Positions 22,394 through 34,516 are shown, counted from the first letter of the stretch. The stretch is 64,000 nt of DNA from Plotosus lineatus (GCA_024760905.1 CM045751.1:12266001-12330000), one strand, 5' to 3'. The notes: a model not told the origin generated them from the letters alone. Program-made: numbers and translations.

Positions 22394-23157
22394 TCCCATG
22401 CCACTCACAGTGATCGCCAGCCAATCATGTGCTTCTGTCAACTCATTTGTTTGAGATAGCGCTTTCCCACCGAATGTGTTAGCCTGCCTCCAAATACCAA
22501 TGCGCAGCAATTCGGAAAGAGGCAGGTGGCTTGCATTGCATGTCATGGAGGGGGCATGCGCATGCTTTTAGCCCTCCCTGAATGGTGGTGGTCATGTGAT
22601 AGGGAAGACAATACATAATGGTGGGAACTGCATTCGACTAAATCAGAGGGGAAATGTCGGGGGTGGGGGGGCAGATCTAACAAGTCAGAAGTTACACATG
22701 AATCAGTGTCATTCCTTGGCATCAGGTGATTTTACCACTTTAGATCGCGCATATAAAACCAGTGGGCAGCCGTCCTGCCACACCTTTGGCCTCATTCTAC
22801 ACTTGCACATCACACAAAGACGAGTTTATTTATAATCCACCCAATTTTCCTGTTATTGCATTCCACATTCCTACATAGACGTAAGCGTCACGTTTGATTG
22901 TTCTCCTCTTTTAACGTCTTTCCTGACGCAACCCTTGACAGGATGATTTCAGGTCCTCTTGACCCCACACTGCAATCCAAACAGAGACAGAACGAGGCAA
23001 CCGGCAGGGTGACAGGGGTCAATAACCGGCAGCCCGGCCCCAAACAATAGAAAAACAGCAAACACAGGAAGCGCACATCTGCCAGAGTGAGCAACAGAGA
23101 ACATGAAACCAAAGAGAGATGACACTTAGGGGTAAAAATAAAACTCAAAATTTAAAA

Positions 23158-23289
23158 GAAAAAGAAAGAAAGAAAGAAAGAAAGAAAGAAAATATATTAA
23201 ATACAAAAAAATTATAAATATTCTCATCATTCAAATTAATCTTTTAATTTCACTTCATTTCAATATTACTAATATTTATTACAGTTTAG

Positions 23290-23342
<53 letters not shown>
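23158..23342. repeat. (GAAA)n and (TA)n microsatellites
   Basis: AAAG/GAAA run at 23160-23191 and a pure TA run at 23295-23342, separated by AT-rich sequence. Confidence 0.95.
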
Positions 23343-23346
<4 letters not shown>

Positions 23347-23635
23347 ATAAATACAGTATATCAATCTACATACACATTATAATTTTACTACTATATAAAT
23401 AAAAGATGAACATAGTAAAAATAACATACACAGCTAATATACATATCAAAATTTATGAATACTAAATAAATACACGAATAAATGACTGAATTATTTCATA
23501 AAGCAGATGTTTTTTTATTAGGGCTATACAAATGGTTATTATACATATTATGTAATTTGTTTTATATAATAAAAACTACTGTATAAATTAATCAAGCTAC
23601 TGTACTATAATACTATTACACACTACACTAATTTG

Positions 23636-23942
23636 TGGGGCCGGTGGCGTAGTGGTTAAGGTGCTATGGTCATGATCAGGAGGTTGTGAGTTCAAATCCC
23701 AGTGATATCCTCACTGTGCTAAGACCCCTGGGAAGGTCTCAACCACAACTGTGCATCTGTTCACCCAGCAGTATAAATGGTACCAGTAAAATATACAGGG
23801 AAGGTAACCTGTGATGGCCTAGCGTCCCATCCAGGAGGAGTTGAACTCCTAGTCGCTTCACGCTACGGAAACTGGGGATAAGTACTGGCGTGATGAGCCC
23901 CAGTGGCTTGGGTGTAAAAAGCCCAAAGTATTTTACCTTTAC
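23636..23942 (+). repeat. SINE-2, full length
   Basis: GGGGCCGGTGGCGTAGTGGT head, GAGTTCAAATCCCAG B box, body TTCACCCAGCAGTATAAATG, tail AAAAAGCCCAAAGTATTTTA then CCTTTAC. Use this copy as the reference for the family. Confidence 0.93.
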
Positions 23943-23984
23943 TTACTACTAAACTAATAACAACAACAACAACTATGTTGTGTG

Positions 23985-24022
23985 CAATAAAAATAATAAT
24001 AATAATAATAATAATAATAATC
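23985..24022. repeat. (AAT)n microsatellite
   Basis: About 12 AAT units. Confidence 0.95.
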
Positions 24023-24187
24023 ATAAAAAAGAACTACAGTATGTCACAATGCAGATACAAAAGCAGGCCTATAATGGTGTGTGTACATGTGTTACCGGCT
24101 GACTTTCACATGCATGCACATGGGAGCAGCATGGGGAGTAATCGATATGTGTGGATCAGAGATATGCAATTGAGAAGCTGTAAAATG

Positions 24188-24188
<1 letters not shown>

Positions 24189-24229
<41 letters not shown>

Positions 24230-24230
24230 G
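24189..24230. repeat. (CA)n microsatellite
   Basis: Pure CA of about 40 bp. Confidence 0.95.
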
Positions 24231-24434
24231 CTGCAAAGTGCTGACCTTGCATCTCTCTTTTCAATGTATATATGTTCCACATGTTCTAATACCCTCCAGG
24301 TACAACCCAGTCAGTGTGTATACCTCTCTATTTCATATCTCCCTATTTTGTATCCCCCCCCTCTCTCACACACACACACACATTTCTCAGCAAGAGAAAT
24401 AATAGTAATAATTACAACAACAACAATCATAATG

Positions 24435-24437
24435 ATG

Positions 24438-24527
<90 letters not shown>

Positions 24528-24528
24528 A
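24435..24528. repeat. palindromic (AAT)n-ACGT-(ATT)n
   Basis: AAT units run to TACGTA at 24484-24489, then ATT units. Arms of about 40 bp (24447-24486 and 24487-24526) are exact complements with no spacer, able to form a cruciform. Confidence 0.93.
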
Positions 24529-24529
24529 T

Positions 24530-25420
24530 GATAGAATAATATCAAAATATTATGGTGCTACACCACAGCTAATAGAGCTCACAGATTAGGGAGCCATTAT
24601 ATTATATTACAGTTTGCCAGAACTTTAAAGGCATGGTTGTGTTCTGTTCTGGATCACACTCAGTATACAGCATCAGAGATACACCAGATCCCTCATCCTG
24701 CTACTGCCAAGATAAACAGCATTGACATCTCCAGCAGGTACATGACAAGGGGTGGGCAATGTGGCAGAAGGAAGAATATCACTGTGCTTTGTTCAGTCTG
24801 TGCGTTATGCTATCAAAGGTTTTCTGATATTTAATAACAAGATATCGAACAGAAAATAGAGCAAAACAAAATATTTTAAAAGGAAAACATTACCAAGGTC
24901 AAGGTCTACGTTTTTTTTTTAACACTGTATGAAACCTTTAATTCAGCACTTTGGAATTCTCAAATCTATCGGAAGTTGATTTATTTTGACTGCAGGACGA
25001 ATCACACGTCTACGTTAATTCTAATGGAAGATTGATTCTCAGTGTAACGACTGAAATAGAGAGGCCTAATGTCTTTATTTCACAAAGAAAAAAAAAAAGA
25101 ATAATCATTGATATAGTGCAGCACTCTGTAAGGTGATGTTTATTTATATAGTTACGGGGGAATCTCCTTCCAAAATATTTTCAGGTTTCTTGGCAAAATG
25201 CTACGTCTTTTTTTATGTTATTAACATTGAAAGATCCTGAGAAAGGAACAAGTAGTTTCCCTAGCATTGAATAAGTGACCGACAGAGTTTATTTGTTTTA
25301 AGAACATTCAACAACGATGAATTAAACTATAAAAGAATAAAAATGAAGACTTAGCACTTTGACAGACTTCTAAATGGCGCATCAAAAAATTTTGCTGCAA
25401 TCATCCTGGAGACCTGGCAC
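24530..25420. other. unannotated intronic stretch
   Basis: Nothing recognised. The stretches 21135-21620 and 22400-23150 are likewise unannotated. Confidence 0.45.
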
Positions 25421-25424
25421 TGCT

Positions 25425-26200
25425 CTCACATGGTCAACCTCAAATTGAAGAAAAAACAAGCACTGTGTCAGAGACCTCATCCCAGCTAGGCCTGAACATC
25501 CATCGAGGGAAAAGCAAGGTCCTGAAAGTCAACACCACCAGCGCATCCCCTAGCATTCTGGGAGACGAGACATGAGAGGAGGTGGACAGCTTCACCCGTC
25601 TCAGCAACATCGTCGACTCCAAGGGAGGGACAGACGCAGATGTAAAGGCCAGAATAAACAAGGCCAGGATAGCCTTTTTACAGCTCAAGAACATCTGGGC
25701 TTCATGGGACCTATCAGCCAACACCAAGATAAGGCTCTTCAACGCCAACGTGAAGTCCGTCCTACTATATGGAGCTGAAACATGGAGAACCACCGCCACT
25801 ACCACAAAAAAGATCCAGAGCTTCATCAATGGCTGCCTGAGATGGATCCTCCGGAAAAGATGGCATGACAGGATCAGCAACAGGGAACTGTGGGAACAAA
25901 CAAGGCAAAAGCCAGTAGAAGCCGAGATCAAACAACGTCGCTGTAGGTGGTTAGGCCACAGTCTGCGCAAACCAGCCACCAACACAACAAGACAAGCCCT
26001 GAGGTGGAACCCCCAAGAAAAAAGGAAGTGAAGGTGGCCAAGAAACACTTGGTTATGTGACCTGGACGCGGACACCAAGAAGATGGGCCACTCATGGGGT
26101 CAGCTGGAAAGACTGGCCCAGGACAGAGACAGATGGAGCGATCTTGTTGGCGGCCTATGTCCCAGTAGAGGTGACAGGCTTGAATGAATGAAATGATGAT
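25425..26200 (+). pseudogene. LINE reverse transcriptase C-terminal remnant (different family from the RTE copies)
   Basis: The plus frame gives LGLNIHRGKSKVLKVNTTS, a stop, then VDSFTRLSNIVDSKGGTDAD, KIRLFNANVKSVLLYGAETW, FINGCLRWILRKRW and RCRWLGHSLRKP. The downstream frame continues DLDADTKKMGHSWGQLERLA then QDRDRW after a stop at 26029. This pattern is the region after the polymerase fingers in an RTE/BovB-like or related LINE; the clade is uncertain. 5' truncated, several stops, ends in GAATGAATGAA. Non-functional. Confidence 0.85.
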
Positions 26201-26384
26201 CCTGGAGATTCCAAATTTGAATCTGGGAACCTATGAGAGCTGATTGGCCAAGATCTCATGGAAAGGAGGAATGGAATATGCTTGCGTCCCTCTCATATAA
26301 GTGATCACCAGTCAATAAGAGGAACCTGTGAGCTCCTACATACAAAGTGGATCTTTTTCAACCAGTGTGTTGGGTTGCAGTGTG

Positions 26385-26590
26385 TTCTGGGTCAGTGCTG
26401 GTCTAGTGGAATAGGGTGCAGGATCCTAAGGTTGGGGGTTCGAGTCCCACTGTCCCTCCCCAGTGCAGCTAACTGAGTTATCAAAGGCCGGCCATGTCTC
26501 TCACTGTCTATGGTGTGAGACATGTAAAAGAACCATTGCTGACTTTCGACAAGAGTAGCTGCAAAGCCGTCAGCGTGTTTCTGATCGGGA
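26385..26590 (+). repeat. SINE-1, 3'-truncated
   Basis: Head GTGCTGGTCTAGTGG, B box GGGGTTCGAGTCCCACTG, body to GCCGTCAGCGTGTTTCTG, then an abrupt switch to unrelated GC-rich sequence at about 26583. Confidence 0.85.
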
Positions 26591-27045
26591 GTCGGAGTCC
26601 CCTGAGGCAGTTCGTTCGCAGTAACGTTCTGGTAACTCCTGCAGCAGCACTGGAACCCACTCGTATCGGCACTAGCCCTTCCATTGGATCCTCCCGGTGG
26701 CGCCGAGAGGGGGGACTTGCTGCTTGGGTAACAGCCCGTCCTCCATTACTCCCTACCCTGGCTCTGCGCATTGGAGAGTATCAGCAGCCGGGATACCAGC
26801 CAGAGTGCAGCCGTAGACCTTCGGGACTGACGGAGGTCTACAGTACAGTTGGGTTTCCCCTGAATATACACCCGCAGGAGTTTGAAAATACAGTATGCAG
26901 ACAGCAAGCATCACCTGTCTTGAAGGAAGCATGTGTTTCCTGCTCGAGGAGGCATCCATACAATTGGGAATTGGCTACGACTAAACTAAGGGGTAGGAAT
27001 CTCCCCCACCCCATTTATAACTTGTTCTTTCATAAATAAATACCG
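26583..27045. repeat. unclassified GC-rich block, probably an interspersed repeat
   Basis: More GC-rich than the surroundings, with phrases such as GGCTCTGCGCATTGGAGAGT, CTTCGGGACTGACGGAGGTC and CTCGAGGAGGCATCCATACA. I recall similar text in other fish repeats but cannot name the class. ORFs on both strands cross it (181 codons plus strand, in part SINE) and show no known domain. Confidence 0.4.
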
Positions 27046-27049
27046 CTAG

Positions 27050-27945
27050 CATTGTCAACACTGTTGTCATGTAGAGGAACGAAGCATTTTGGTGCTGTAA
27101 ATTTGCTCCGCTTCATCACCCCACACTATCATAGATTGTTTAAATATAATTTTTCTCAACTGCATTTCATCATCGCCCACCCATCCCTTCTCTTCCATTT
27201 CACTGTTTCCATCTTCAGCATGAACGTTCCACACAGGGAGTTTACTGTAAACTGATAACTCCAGTGCTGATGGTTGCAGAGCCCCATGGGATTCTGGGTA
27301 AAGGAACAATGGGGGTAGTGTTCCCCCCCTCAGCCCCCATCCCCAACCCCAAGGAAGGCCACAGGAATGTGTCAGCATCTGGTCCTACCTTTAGGTAAAC
27401 ACAATGCTTCACCATTAAAATCCTCCATGCTGAGGCATTAGAACCCTTTCACAACAAACACGACTTTGTACTTTTAGACTCCTCTACATGGTAAATATTA
27501 TATTATGACAAAAAAAAAAAAAAAAACAAGCACCAGATCATGAAATGCTCCGGAATCAGAAGTGGTTTCTGAAGTATAAATAGTATAAAAAAAACATAAA
27601 GTTGAATTATGAAATAACTGGATTTATTTAATGGTGTTGGGAAAAACAACACCCGAAGCTGTGCCTTCTCCCGAGTAAAAATTCACATCTCGTTTTTATT
27701 CGCATTAAAAAAAAAGTACACGTCCATAACCTTCCCATGTCCGCCCTACTCTTCAGCAACTTTTTTATTTTGTGGAAGATCAAGATTCTTGGCGTTCTCA
27801 CTTTTTTTTAATAGTCAGTCTTGCATACAAACAAACTGTCTTATCTAGTTGAAGCTTGTCCAGGACAGCGCAAAACTCGACCATGTTGAAAAAAATAACA
27901 GCACCTGATACTTTCAAAAAATAATTCTGTCTTGTAATGTTAAAG
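27050..27945. other. unannotated intronic stretch
   Basis: Contains short A runs only. A 103-codon minus ORF (27067-27378) has no recognisable domain. Confidence 0.45.
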
Positions 27946-27947
27946 AA

Positions 27948-28195
27948 GGCAGCAAGGTGTCGCAGTGGTTAGTGCGTTCGTCACTCAGCAAGAGAGTCCT
28001 GGGTTCGATTCCTGGACTCTAGGAATTTCCGTGTGGAGTTTGGATGTTCTGCCTGTCCTTGCACAGGTTTCCTCCAGATACTCAATTTTAGCCCAAATAG
28101 CCGCCTGTCCAAAAACTTGCACTGTAGGCTGATTGGTTCCAAATTGCCCCTATGTGCTTCCACATAGTGATTGTGAATGTTTTTTTTTTGTATGC

Positions 28196-28248
<53 letters not shown>

Positions 28249-28365
28249 CTGCAATGGCCTGGCAAGCTGTACAGGGTGTACCCTGACTTCGACCAGCTGA
28301 AATGGGCACCAGCCTCTCCGCGACCCTAATTAGGATTAAGCAGCTTAGAAAATGAATGAACAAAT
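27948..28365 (+). repeat. SINE-3, full length, with internal GT expansion
   Basis: AGGTGTCGCAGTGGTTAGTG head, CTGGGTTCGATTCCTGG B box, body to ATAGTGATTGTGAATG, then a (GT)n array 28197-28246, then CCAGCCTCTCCGCGACCC and CTAATTAGGATTAAGCAG tail with (GAATGAAC)n. It shares its tail with SINE-1 variant A. Confidence 0.88.
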
Positions 28366-28372
28366 GAATGAT

Positions 28373-28705
28373 GGGCAGTGGTGGCCTGGTGTTAAAAGTG
28401 CTGGATCACTAATCCTAAAGTTGGGGGTTCAAGCCTCACTCTCTATGGGTTGTCACTGCCCAACCCCCAGTGCTGCTAACTTATGGTAATGTCTCTCACT
28501 GTCTACGATGTAAGGCATGTAAAAGAACCATTGCTGTCTTTTGTCAAGACTAGGCTGGCTACATGGCTGCCACTGTATTTCTGCCCTGTGATGGCTGGTG
28601 AGCTGTCCAGGAGGGATTCTGCCCTCACGAAGAGAGAGCGGATACATGCAAGGGCCAGTGATGCCAGAAGCATGATGACACACCAGTAGCCAGTAACAAA
28701 TGAAT
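28373..28705 (+). repeat. SINE-1, diverged
   Basis: GGGCAGTGGTGGCCTGGTG head, GGGGGTTCAAGCCTCAC B box, body with deletions; ends near GAATGATTG. It begins 8 bp after the end of the SINE-3 copy. Confidence 0.8.
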
Positions 28706-28739
28706 GATTGTTAAAGAATATTTTTTTTAATTTCCACAA

Positions 28740-28940
28740 TCTAGAATTTGATCTGGATCACCTCCAAAATCTAATGGAGTCTGCCTTGTTCAAAGTTCAA
28801 GCAAATTTTACAAAAATATACAAATAAACATTTTGTGTAGGACAACTAACAGTCAAACATACATAAATAAAACCTGCTAACAAAAACACAAACTTCACCA
28901 AAACATTATCTCCTTGGCAGAGGTAATAAAGCACTTGAGT
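28740..28940 (-). repeat. degraded interspersed repeat (TTGGCAGAGGT type)
   Basis: Contains GATCTGGATCACCTCCAAAA and CTCCTTGGCAGAGGT; resembles the copy at 12783 in reverse. Confidence 0.35.
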
Positions 28941-29079
28941 GGATTCTGAGAGGAAGCAGGTAAGATGCAGCTTTTTTAAATTAATTTTTATTTGAACACT
29001 AAGTCTGTAATTAAACTTATGGAATTCCATGGACGCAGTATGTTTTAAATATATTTGCAGATGGATGCAAATGGATTTC

Positions 29080-29516
29080 TGTTATGGTCTGTGTTGGGAG
29101 TGGCTCCGAATTTGGTGGCTTTTAACTCTTTTCTCTCTCTTTATGCACTGCAGGTGCTGGTGAGGGGCATGGCTGTCACACACGGGCGGAGTCCGGAGCA
29201 CACAGCTGATTCCACTCAGCCATCACCGGGCTACAAAGATGAGCGGCGCGCTCTTTCCAGCGCTAGAAGATTGTCCCTCTTCGCAATCCCATTTCCCCCG
29301 TGATCTCTCTGGCTCCTGGTTCTCAGCTCCGTGCTTGAGCAGTTCCTGCTCTGAAGTTTCCCTTAGTAATTTTGATTTTCGTGTTTCCCCTCACCTCAAC
29401 TGTGACTATGATTTTTCTGTACTCTAGTGCCTTCCCTGCATACAATAACCCTCATCTGTATCATCATACTCTGTCTCCTGCATCTTTGGGTCCAACTGAA
29501 AGCTCCTGGCGTCACA
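29080..29516 (+). mobile_element. solo LTR, copy 2, with 5-bp target duplication
   Basis: 437 bp from TGTTATGGTCTGTG to CTCCTGGCGTCACA (TG...CA). ATTTC is repeated exactly at 29075-29079 and 29517-29521. Same family as 6407-6842. The TATA-box position reads CTACAAAG and the polyadenylation position AATAACC, so both signals look decayed relative to copy 1. No internal genes, hence a solo LTR formed by recombination. Confidence 0.92.
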
Positions 29517-29727
29517 ATTTCATTATTATTGAGAGAAATTCTTCCATAAAATAATAGCAATGTTCATCATGACAAAATTTATGACAATTTTGGATCAGCT
29601 TTCCACAATGCACTCACACTGAGAACAAAAGGTTAATCTCTAGACACCAGCATCTCAACATCTCTATAATGATTGCAAAGCTTATTGGTTTATTGACTTT
29701 TAAATCCAACAAACAAGCCACAGGGAT

Positions 29728-29748
29728 GGGGGGGGGGGGGGGGGGGAC
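29728..29748. repeat. poly(G) tract
   Basis: About 20 consecutive G residues; could form a G-quadruplex. Confidence 0.9.
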
Positions 29749-29843
29749 ATGGAAAACTCTCTGAAAAGGCGTGGTGCTAAAGGAAGAGACCAAATAAACT
29801 GAAATGCCAGGCCGAAAGAAGGTAGAGTGTGTTTATGTTAACA

Positions 29844-30337
29844 CAGGGATTGCTCACTTTCCACGGTTAATGGGGACCGAGACCCCCCTCGACCACCAAT
29901 GTCCGTGAAGTAGGATCAACTCCCTGACTGACGTATACGAACATGTTGATGTGTATATAATATCAATAAATATATATTCAATGCTATAAATGCTTATAAT
30001 AACAATTAAATGTTCAAAAAGAATGCATAAGATGTGAATAAAATATAAATACGCACACATACAGACACGTGCGCACACTCAGATGTGCACCTCACATAAA
30101 AATGTAAGTAGTTTTGTTGGGGGGTTTTGGGTTGTTTTTTGTTTTTGTTTATTTTGTGTGTGTTTTTTTGTTGTTGTTTTTATTGCATAATTGACCTTAT
30201 TTTGTGGAATTTTCTTTAACTATTTCCTATTTTCCCTTAATTTCCTTCTTTTTTTAATATTTTGATGAATATTTTTGAAAAACCCGCGATGCACTGATGC
30301 GGCAGAATCTGCAGCACGAAGTAGCGAGGGATCACAG
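29844..30337. mobile_element. pogo/Tigger-like MITE (family CAGTGATCCCTCGC)
   Basis: CAGGGATTGCTCACTTTCC start and GTAGCGAGGGATCACAG end, TA on the right (30338-30339), CA on the left. The interior is the same as 13165-13633. Confidence 0.85.
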
Positions 30338-30375
30338 TATATGTGTGTGTGTGCAGTCTAGAGATAACTTCCTTT

Positions 30376-31570
30376 CGCCCTCTCTGATCCATCCATATCC
30401 TGTGGTGTGAGGCACTGCAAAATGAAATTCCTCAGACATCATTTGTGTTAAATACATGCCAGGGGCCACTGAGGTCACAACACTGTGTTTAGGGTGTTCT
30501 CCTTTTCAACTTTTCTCAGTATATTGGTAAGAAATTAGTTGAAATTAAGCAAAACAAAAAAGAAATTGGATTAAAGAACAACACTTGAGCCAGGCAGGAT
30601 TTAAATATGCATACCATTGAATTAATGTAATTTATATTTTTCTAAAATATTACACCAAATACATACCGGCCCACGGTTTCCACAAGTTGTTAGAAAGACT
30701 TAGTAAACCCTGTATATTTGCTTTAAATATTAAACATAGAAATCCTGCTGTTCTTGCAGAGAGAAACATTGGCACTCACTTCTCAAAAAATATAAATGAG
30801 GGAAGGATGATGTCTCGGTGGGAGCACAGCAAGAACACGGCGCTGCGGGTCAAGTTCCTGGATTACGACGTGTCACTGTACGTTCAGCTGCTATTAATTA
30901 TGCCAAATTTTGTTTGGAACCGTTTTTCATTAGGCTGGGCTGACATGCAGGAACAAGTATGAGAGTTAAACAGTATTATTATATCCACAAGCAGTGGATA
31001 TGAGCAATCATGTGAACAGATTGGCTCTGCTACTTCTAGGATATCAGCTCATGTACCGTGAGTACACATCGGAGCAAGGATTTTGAAATTTCTTGTTCTA
31101 GTTAGAGCAAAAAAGTATCCAAGTTCAACACTGTACCTCATGACTGATTGTCCTTTGTTGGGATCAGTGCATGTTTATGACAGGTGTCTGACAGGCCAGG
31201 ATGGGGATATGTGTGCTAGATCATGTGAGTGCCCCTGGCCCACTTGCATCTGTATACATACAAAAAGACTTCATGTTCTCTCGATCTGATTGGTTGCTGC
31301 GCAGACAACGAATGGCATATCCAGACCAGTGCACATCTGACTGACACGTTAGCCAGTAGCTTGCTGCATTGTGCACTATGATCTTTAGCAGCTTCCTAAG
31401 AAGCGTTTAGGGTTTTCTTGAAAATAAAAAATATATGAAGTCCCACAAAGTACTCACTGCGTGTTAGAAAGTGTTTGCTCATCACAGGACATACACTAAA
31501 AGGGTACCAAAGCTCTTACATACAAAAATGATGAAGCCCTGTTAAGAAGCATTCGGTTTGAAAAAGCAAA
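30376..31570. other. unannotated intronic stretch
   Basis: Between the MITE and its partial duplicate. A 91-codon ORF (30687-30962) has no family motif. Confidence 0.45.
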
Positions 31571-31574
31571 TAAT

Positions 31575-31852
31575 GACATACTCAGATGCGCACCTCACAC
31601 AAAAATGTAAATAGTTTTGTTGGGGGGGTTTGGGTTGGTTTTTTTGGCTTTGTTTGTTTTAGTTTTTTTGCATAATTGGCCCTGTTTTGTGGAATTTTCC
31701 TTCACTTTTTCCATATTTTCCCTTAATTTCCTTCTTTTATTAAATTTTCCGATGAATATTTTTAAAAAACCCGCAATGCACTGATGCCGCAGAATCTGAA
31801 CCACGAAGTAACGAGGGATCACAGTATATGCATGTGTGCAGTCTAGAGATAA
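31575..31852. repeat. partial duplicate of the MITE at 29844 with its right flank
   Basis: Matches the right half of that MITE and continues past its terminus into ATATG...TGTGCAGTCTAGAGATAACTT, the same flank as at 30338-30370. So this is a duplicated genomic segment, not an independent insertion. Confidence 0.8.
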
Positions 31853-31922
31853 CTTTTTGACCTTTGTGCAGTCTAATAGTCTCATAACCTTGTTTTCTCA
31901 GTCTGTAGAAAAAACCCAACTA

Positions 31923-32812
31923 CAGACGCTCCCCGACTTACGTTCATCCGTTTTACATTTTTTCGATTTTACGGGGTTTTATTTTTTCAAAAAAAAAAGT
32001 CAAATTTTGAGTTTAGACGTACCTATGTAGTACACTGACGTAATGACGTAATGACGCAATGACGTAATGACGCTACATCCATTGTTTACAAACGACAGAC
32101 TGAATGTGCCCCTCCCTCTTCCCAGTTCAGTTATATATATATATATATGCTATATATATATATATATATATAATATATCTCAGTTATATAGCATGTTACC
32201 CTTGTGCTGATCAGAAGCGTAAGCCTACTAGCATGGGTGCAAGTCTCATACACAGAGATGAATTAACTATCTGCTCGGATTGGCGCAATCTACCATGCAC
32301 ACTCAGTTAAGCAAAGAGAGTTGTAAAATGAATGAATACCCGAATCCAGAAAAGAAAGAACTCTCCGCTCTGCTGGTGATTCACATCAGTGCAGGCTGTG
32401 TTCTAAACGAGTTCAACGGCACCCTTGCGCACTTGAAAGACCGGAAGTCTGTATAACCCACAGCAAGTACACTACTTTCACAAGTACACTACTTTCGGTT
32501 TTGAGCGCCTCACATATTGTAAGCGTTGATTGGCTGTTTTAAGCTTCATGTAAAGTGACTCGGTATAAATAAGTGACTTATTTGAAATTAATGTTGCTAT
32601 TATTTGATATATTTAATACTATTTTACAATGTTATGTTTATAATAATTGATTTAGGGGTGTTTTATGAGATACAGTAATGGTATTTATGGCTGTATAGTA
32701 CAGTTTAGCGTCATATGTCACACGTCATACGTCACTGTAATAACTTACATTCACTTTCAACTTACGTTCGGCTGTCTGGAACCAATTAAAAACATAAGTC
32801 AGGGAGCGTCTG
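31923..32812. mobile_element. pogo/Tigger-like nonautonomous element (CAGACGCTCCCCGACTTACG)
   Basis: Left CAGACGCTCCCCGACTTACG, right inverse CATAAGTCAGGGAGCGTCTG, TA flanks (31921-31922, 32813-32814). 890 bp. Contains a TA microsatellite and a short direct repeat ACAAGTACACTACTTTC near 32465-32497. No transposase. Confidence 0.9.
32133..32172. repeat. (TA)n microsatellite
   Basis: TA run broken once by TGC. Confidence 0.93.
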
Positions 32813-32957
32813 TACTGGTATTTTTCTTCAGACCTCTCCTTCAGTTCCATCTGTACTAAAGACTTTTGCATTGTTTTGCTTGCCCCAGTGATCCAACATT
32901 CTCAAGCAATTTCCATGTTATAAAATCAGTATGCTGATACTAAGGCTGAACAATATA

Positions 32958-33501
32958 GAGTGATCCCTCGCTACTTCATGCTTCAGTTCCTGCGGCTTCA
33001 GTGCATCGTGGGTTTTTCAAAAATATTCTGCAAAAAAAAAAAAAAAAAAGGAAATTAAGGAAAACTAGGGAAAAAGTTAAGGGAAATGCTGCAAAACAAG
33101 GCCAATTGTGCAAAAATCCCCCAAACAAACAAAAACAAAAAAACAATCCAAAACCCCCCAACAAAACTACTTACATTTTTATGTGAGGCGCGCATCTGTG
33201 TGTGTGTGTGTGTGTGCACGCATGTGTCTGTATGTGTGTGCACGTCTGGGTGCATGTTTGTGTGTGTGTGTATACTTTATTTACATCTTATGCATTATTT
33301 ATGAATATATAATTGTTACTATAAGCATTTATAGCACTGAATATGTATTTATTGATATTTTATACACATATACATGTACTTATATGTCAGTCGGGGGGGG
33401 GGGGTATGGGGGGGTATGGGGGGTTCGATCCTACTTCGCGGAAATTCGGCGTTCATGAAGGGTCTCGGTCCCCATTAACCGCGAAAAGTGAGGGATCGCT
33501 G
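32958..33501. mobile_element. pogo/Tigger-like MITE (family CAGTGATCCCTCGC)
   Basis: GAGTGATCCCTCGCTACTTC start and GTGAGGGATCGCTG end, TA flanks (32956-32957, 33502-33503). Contains a TG-rich tract and a G-rich tract near 33394-33423. Confidence 0.9.
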
Positions 33502-33719
33502 TATTGTTATTACAATTCTGGGTTCGGCAACACAGTAATCAGGAAATGTACGTACCGAAAATAAATGCAGTACTAGTACAATTGTTTGACACTTGCAGTG
33601 GTTTGAATTTCACATTTGGCTGCACCAAGTGCAAATAATCATCACAGAGAGGCTGGCAGCCATCTCAGCCATCTCTGGGCCAAGCCAGCACACTCTGAAA
33701 AAGTTGCCAGGCCATACTT

Positions 33720-33900
33720 ACAGCATTTTGTCAGATACCCTTATCCAGAGTGACTTACATTTATATATATTTTTTAAATACAACTGAGCAATTTCAGTTT
33801 CGGGCCCAGCAGTGCCAGGTTGGTGGGACTGGGGTTGGAAAAGACAAACTTCGGATTAATAATCTGGAGTCTTAACAACTGAGCCACCGCTGCCCCTAGT
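33720..33900 (-). repeat. degraded tRNA-derived SINE of another family
   Basis: Reads CAGATACCCTTATCCAGAGT then GACTTACATTTA, GGGCCCAGCAGTGCCAGGTT, and TCTTAACAACTGAGCCACCG at the right, the inverse of a tRNA-like head. This layout is a widespread fish SINE pattern. 33630-33715 to its left looks like a piece of L2-type SINE tail. Confidence 0.6.
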
Positions 33901-34401
33901 GTTGTTCTGCGTGATCTGTTAAATGGCGAGATGTGTTCCTATGTTGGGAAAGAACCTTTTCCGGTGAGATGCCACTCAAATAAGAATAATATATCACAGT
34001 GTTAAGAAAGCAGAACAGCTTTCATGCTTTCTGCTCTGAGAGATCAGCAGGCATAGTGTTCTATTAGTGCATGCTTCAGTGAAAGCAAAAACGAAAGTTC
34101 TGCTCACTATCGACTCTCCACAATGGAGCAAATGGAGTGCTAATTCCACCAGGTTGCTTCACTCGTTTTTTTCCCCCCGTCTGGATCTCTCACTTTCTTT
34201 CACCTCACCCTTTCCCAAATCATGTTGCCTCACAGCCAAGGCTCCAACAGCTTTATTCTGTTTCTCTGAATCACTTTCATTTCAATGACACTTCCAGCTT
34301 GATTCAACCGTTTCTCCATCACTGTAGCAAAGGGTCAGACTGCCCAGACAGGCCATGACACTAACAGTGTAAAGCATGCTGGGCAAAACGCCTGGGATTT
34401 C

Positions 34402-34516
<115 letters not shown>

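Noticed and set aside
26494..27039. 181-codon plus-strand ORF
   Set aside because: Begins inside SINE-1 and continues into an unclassified repeat; no domain.
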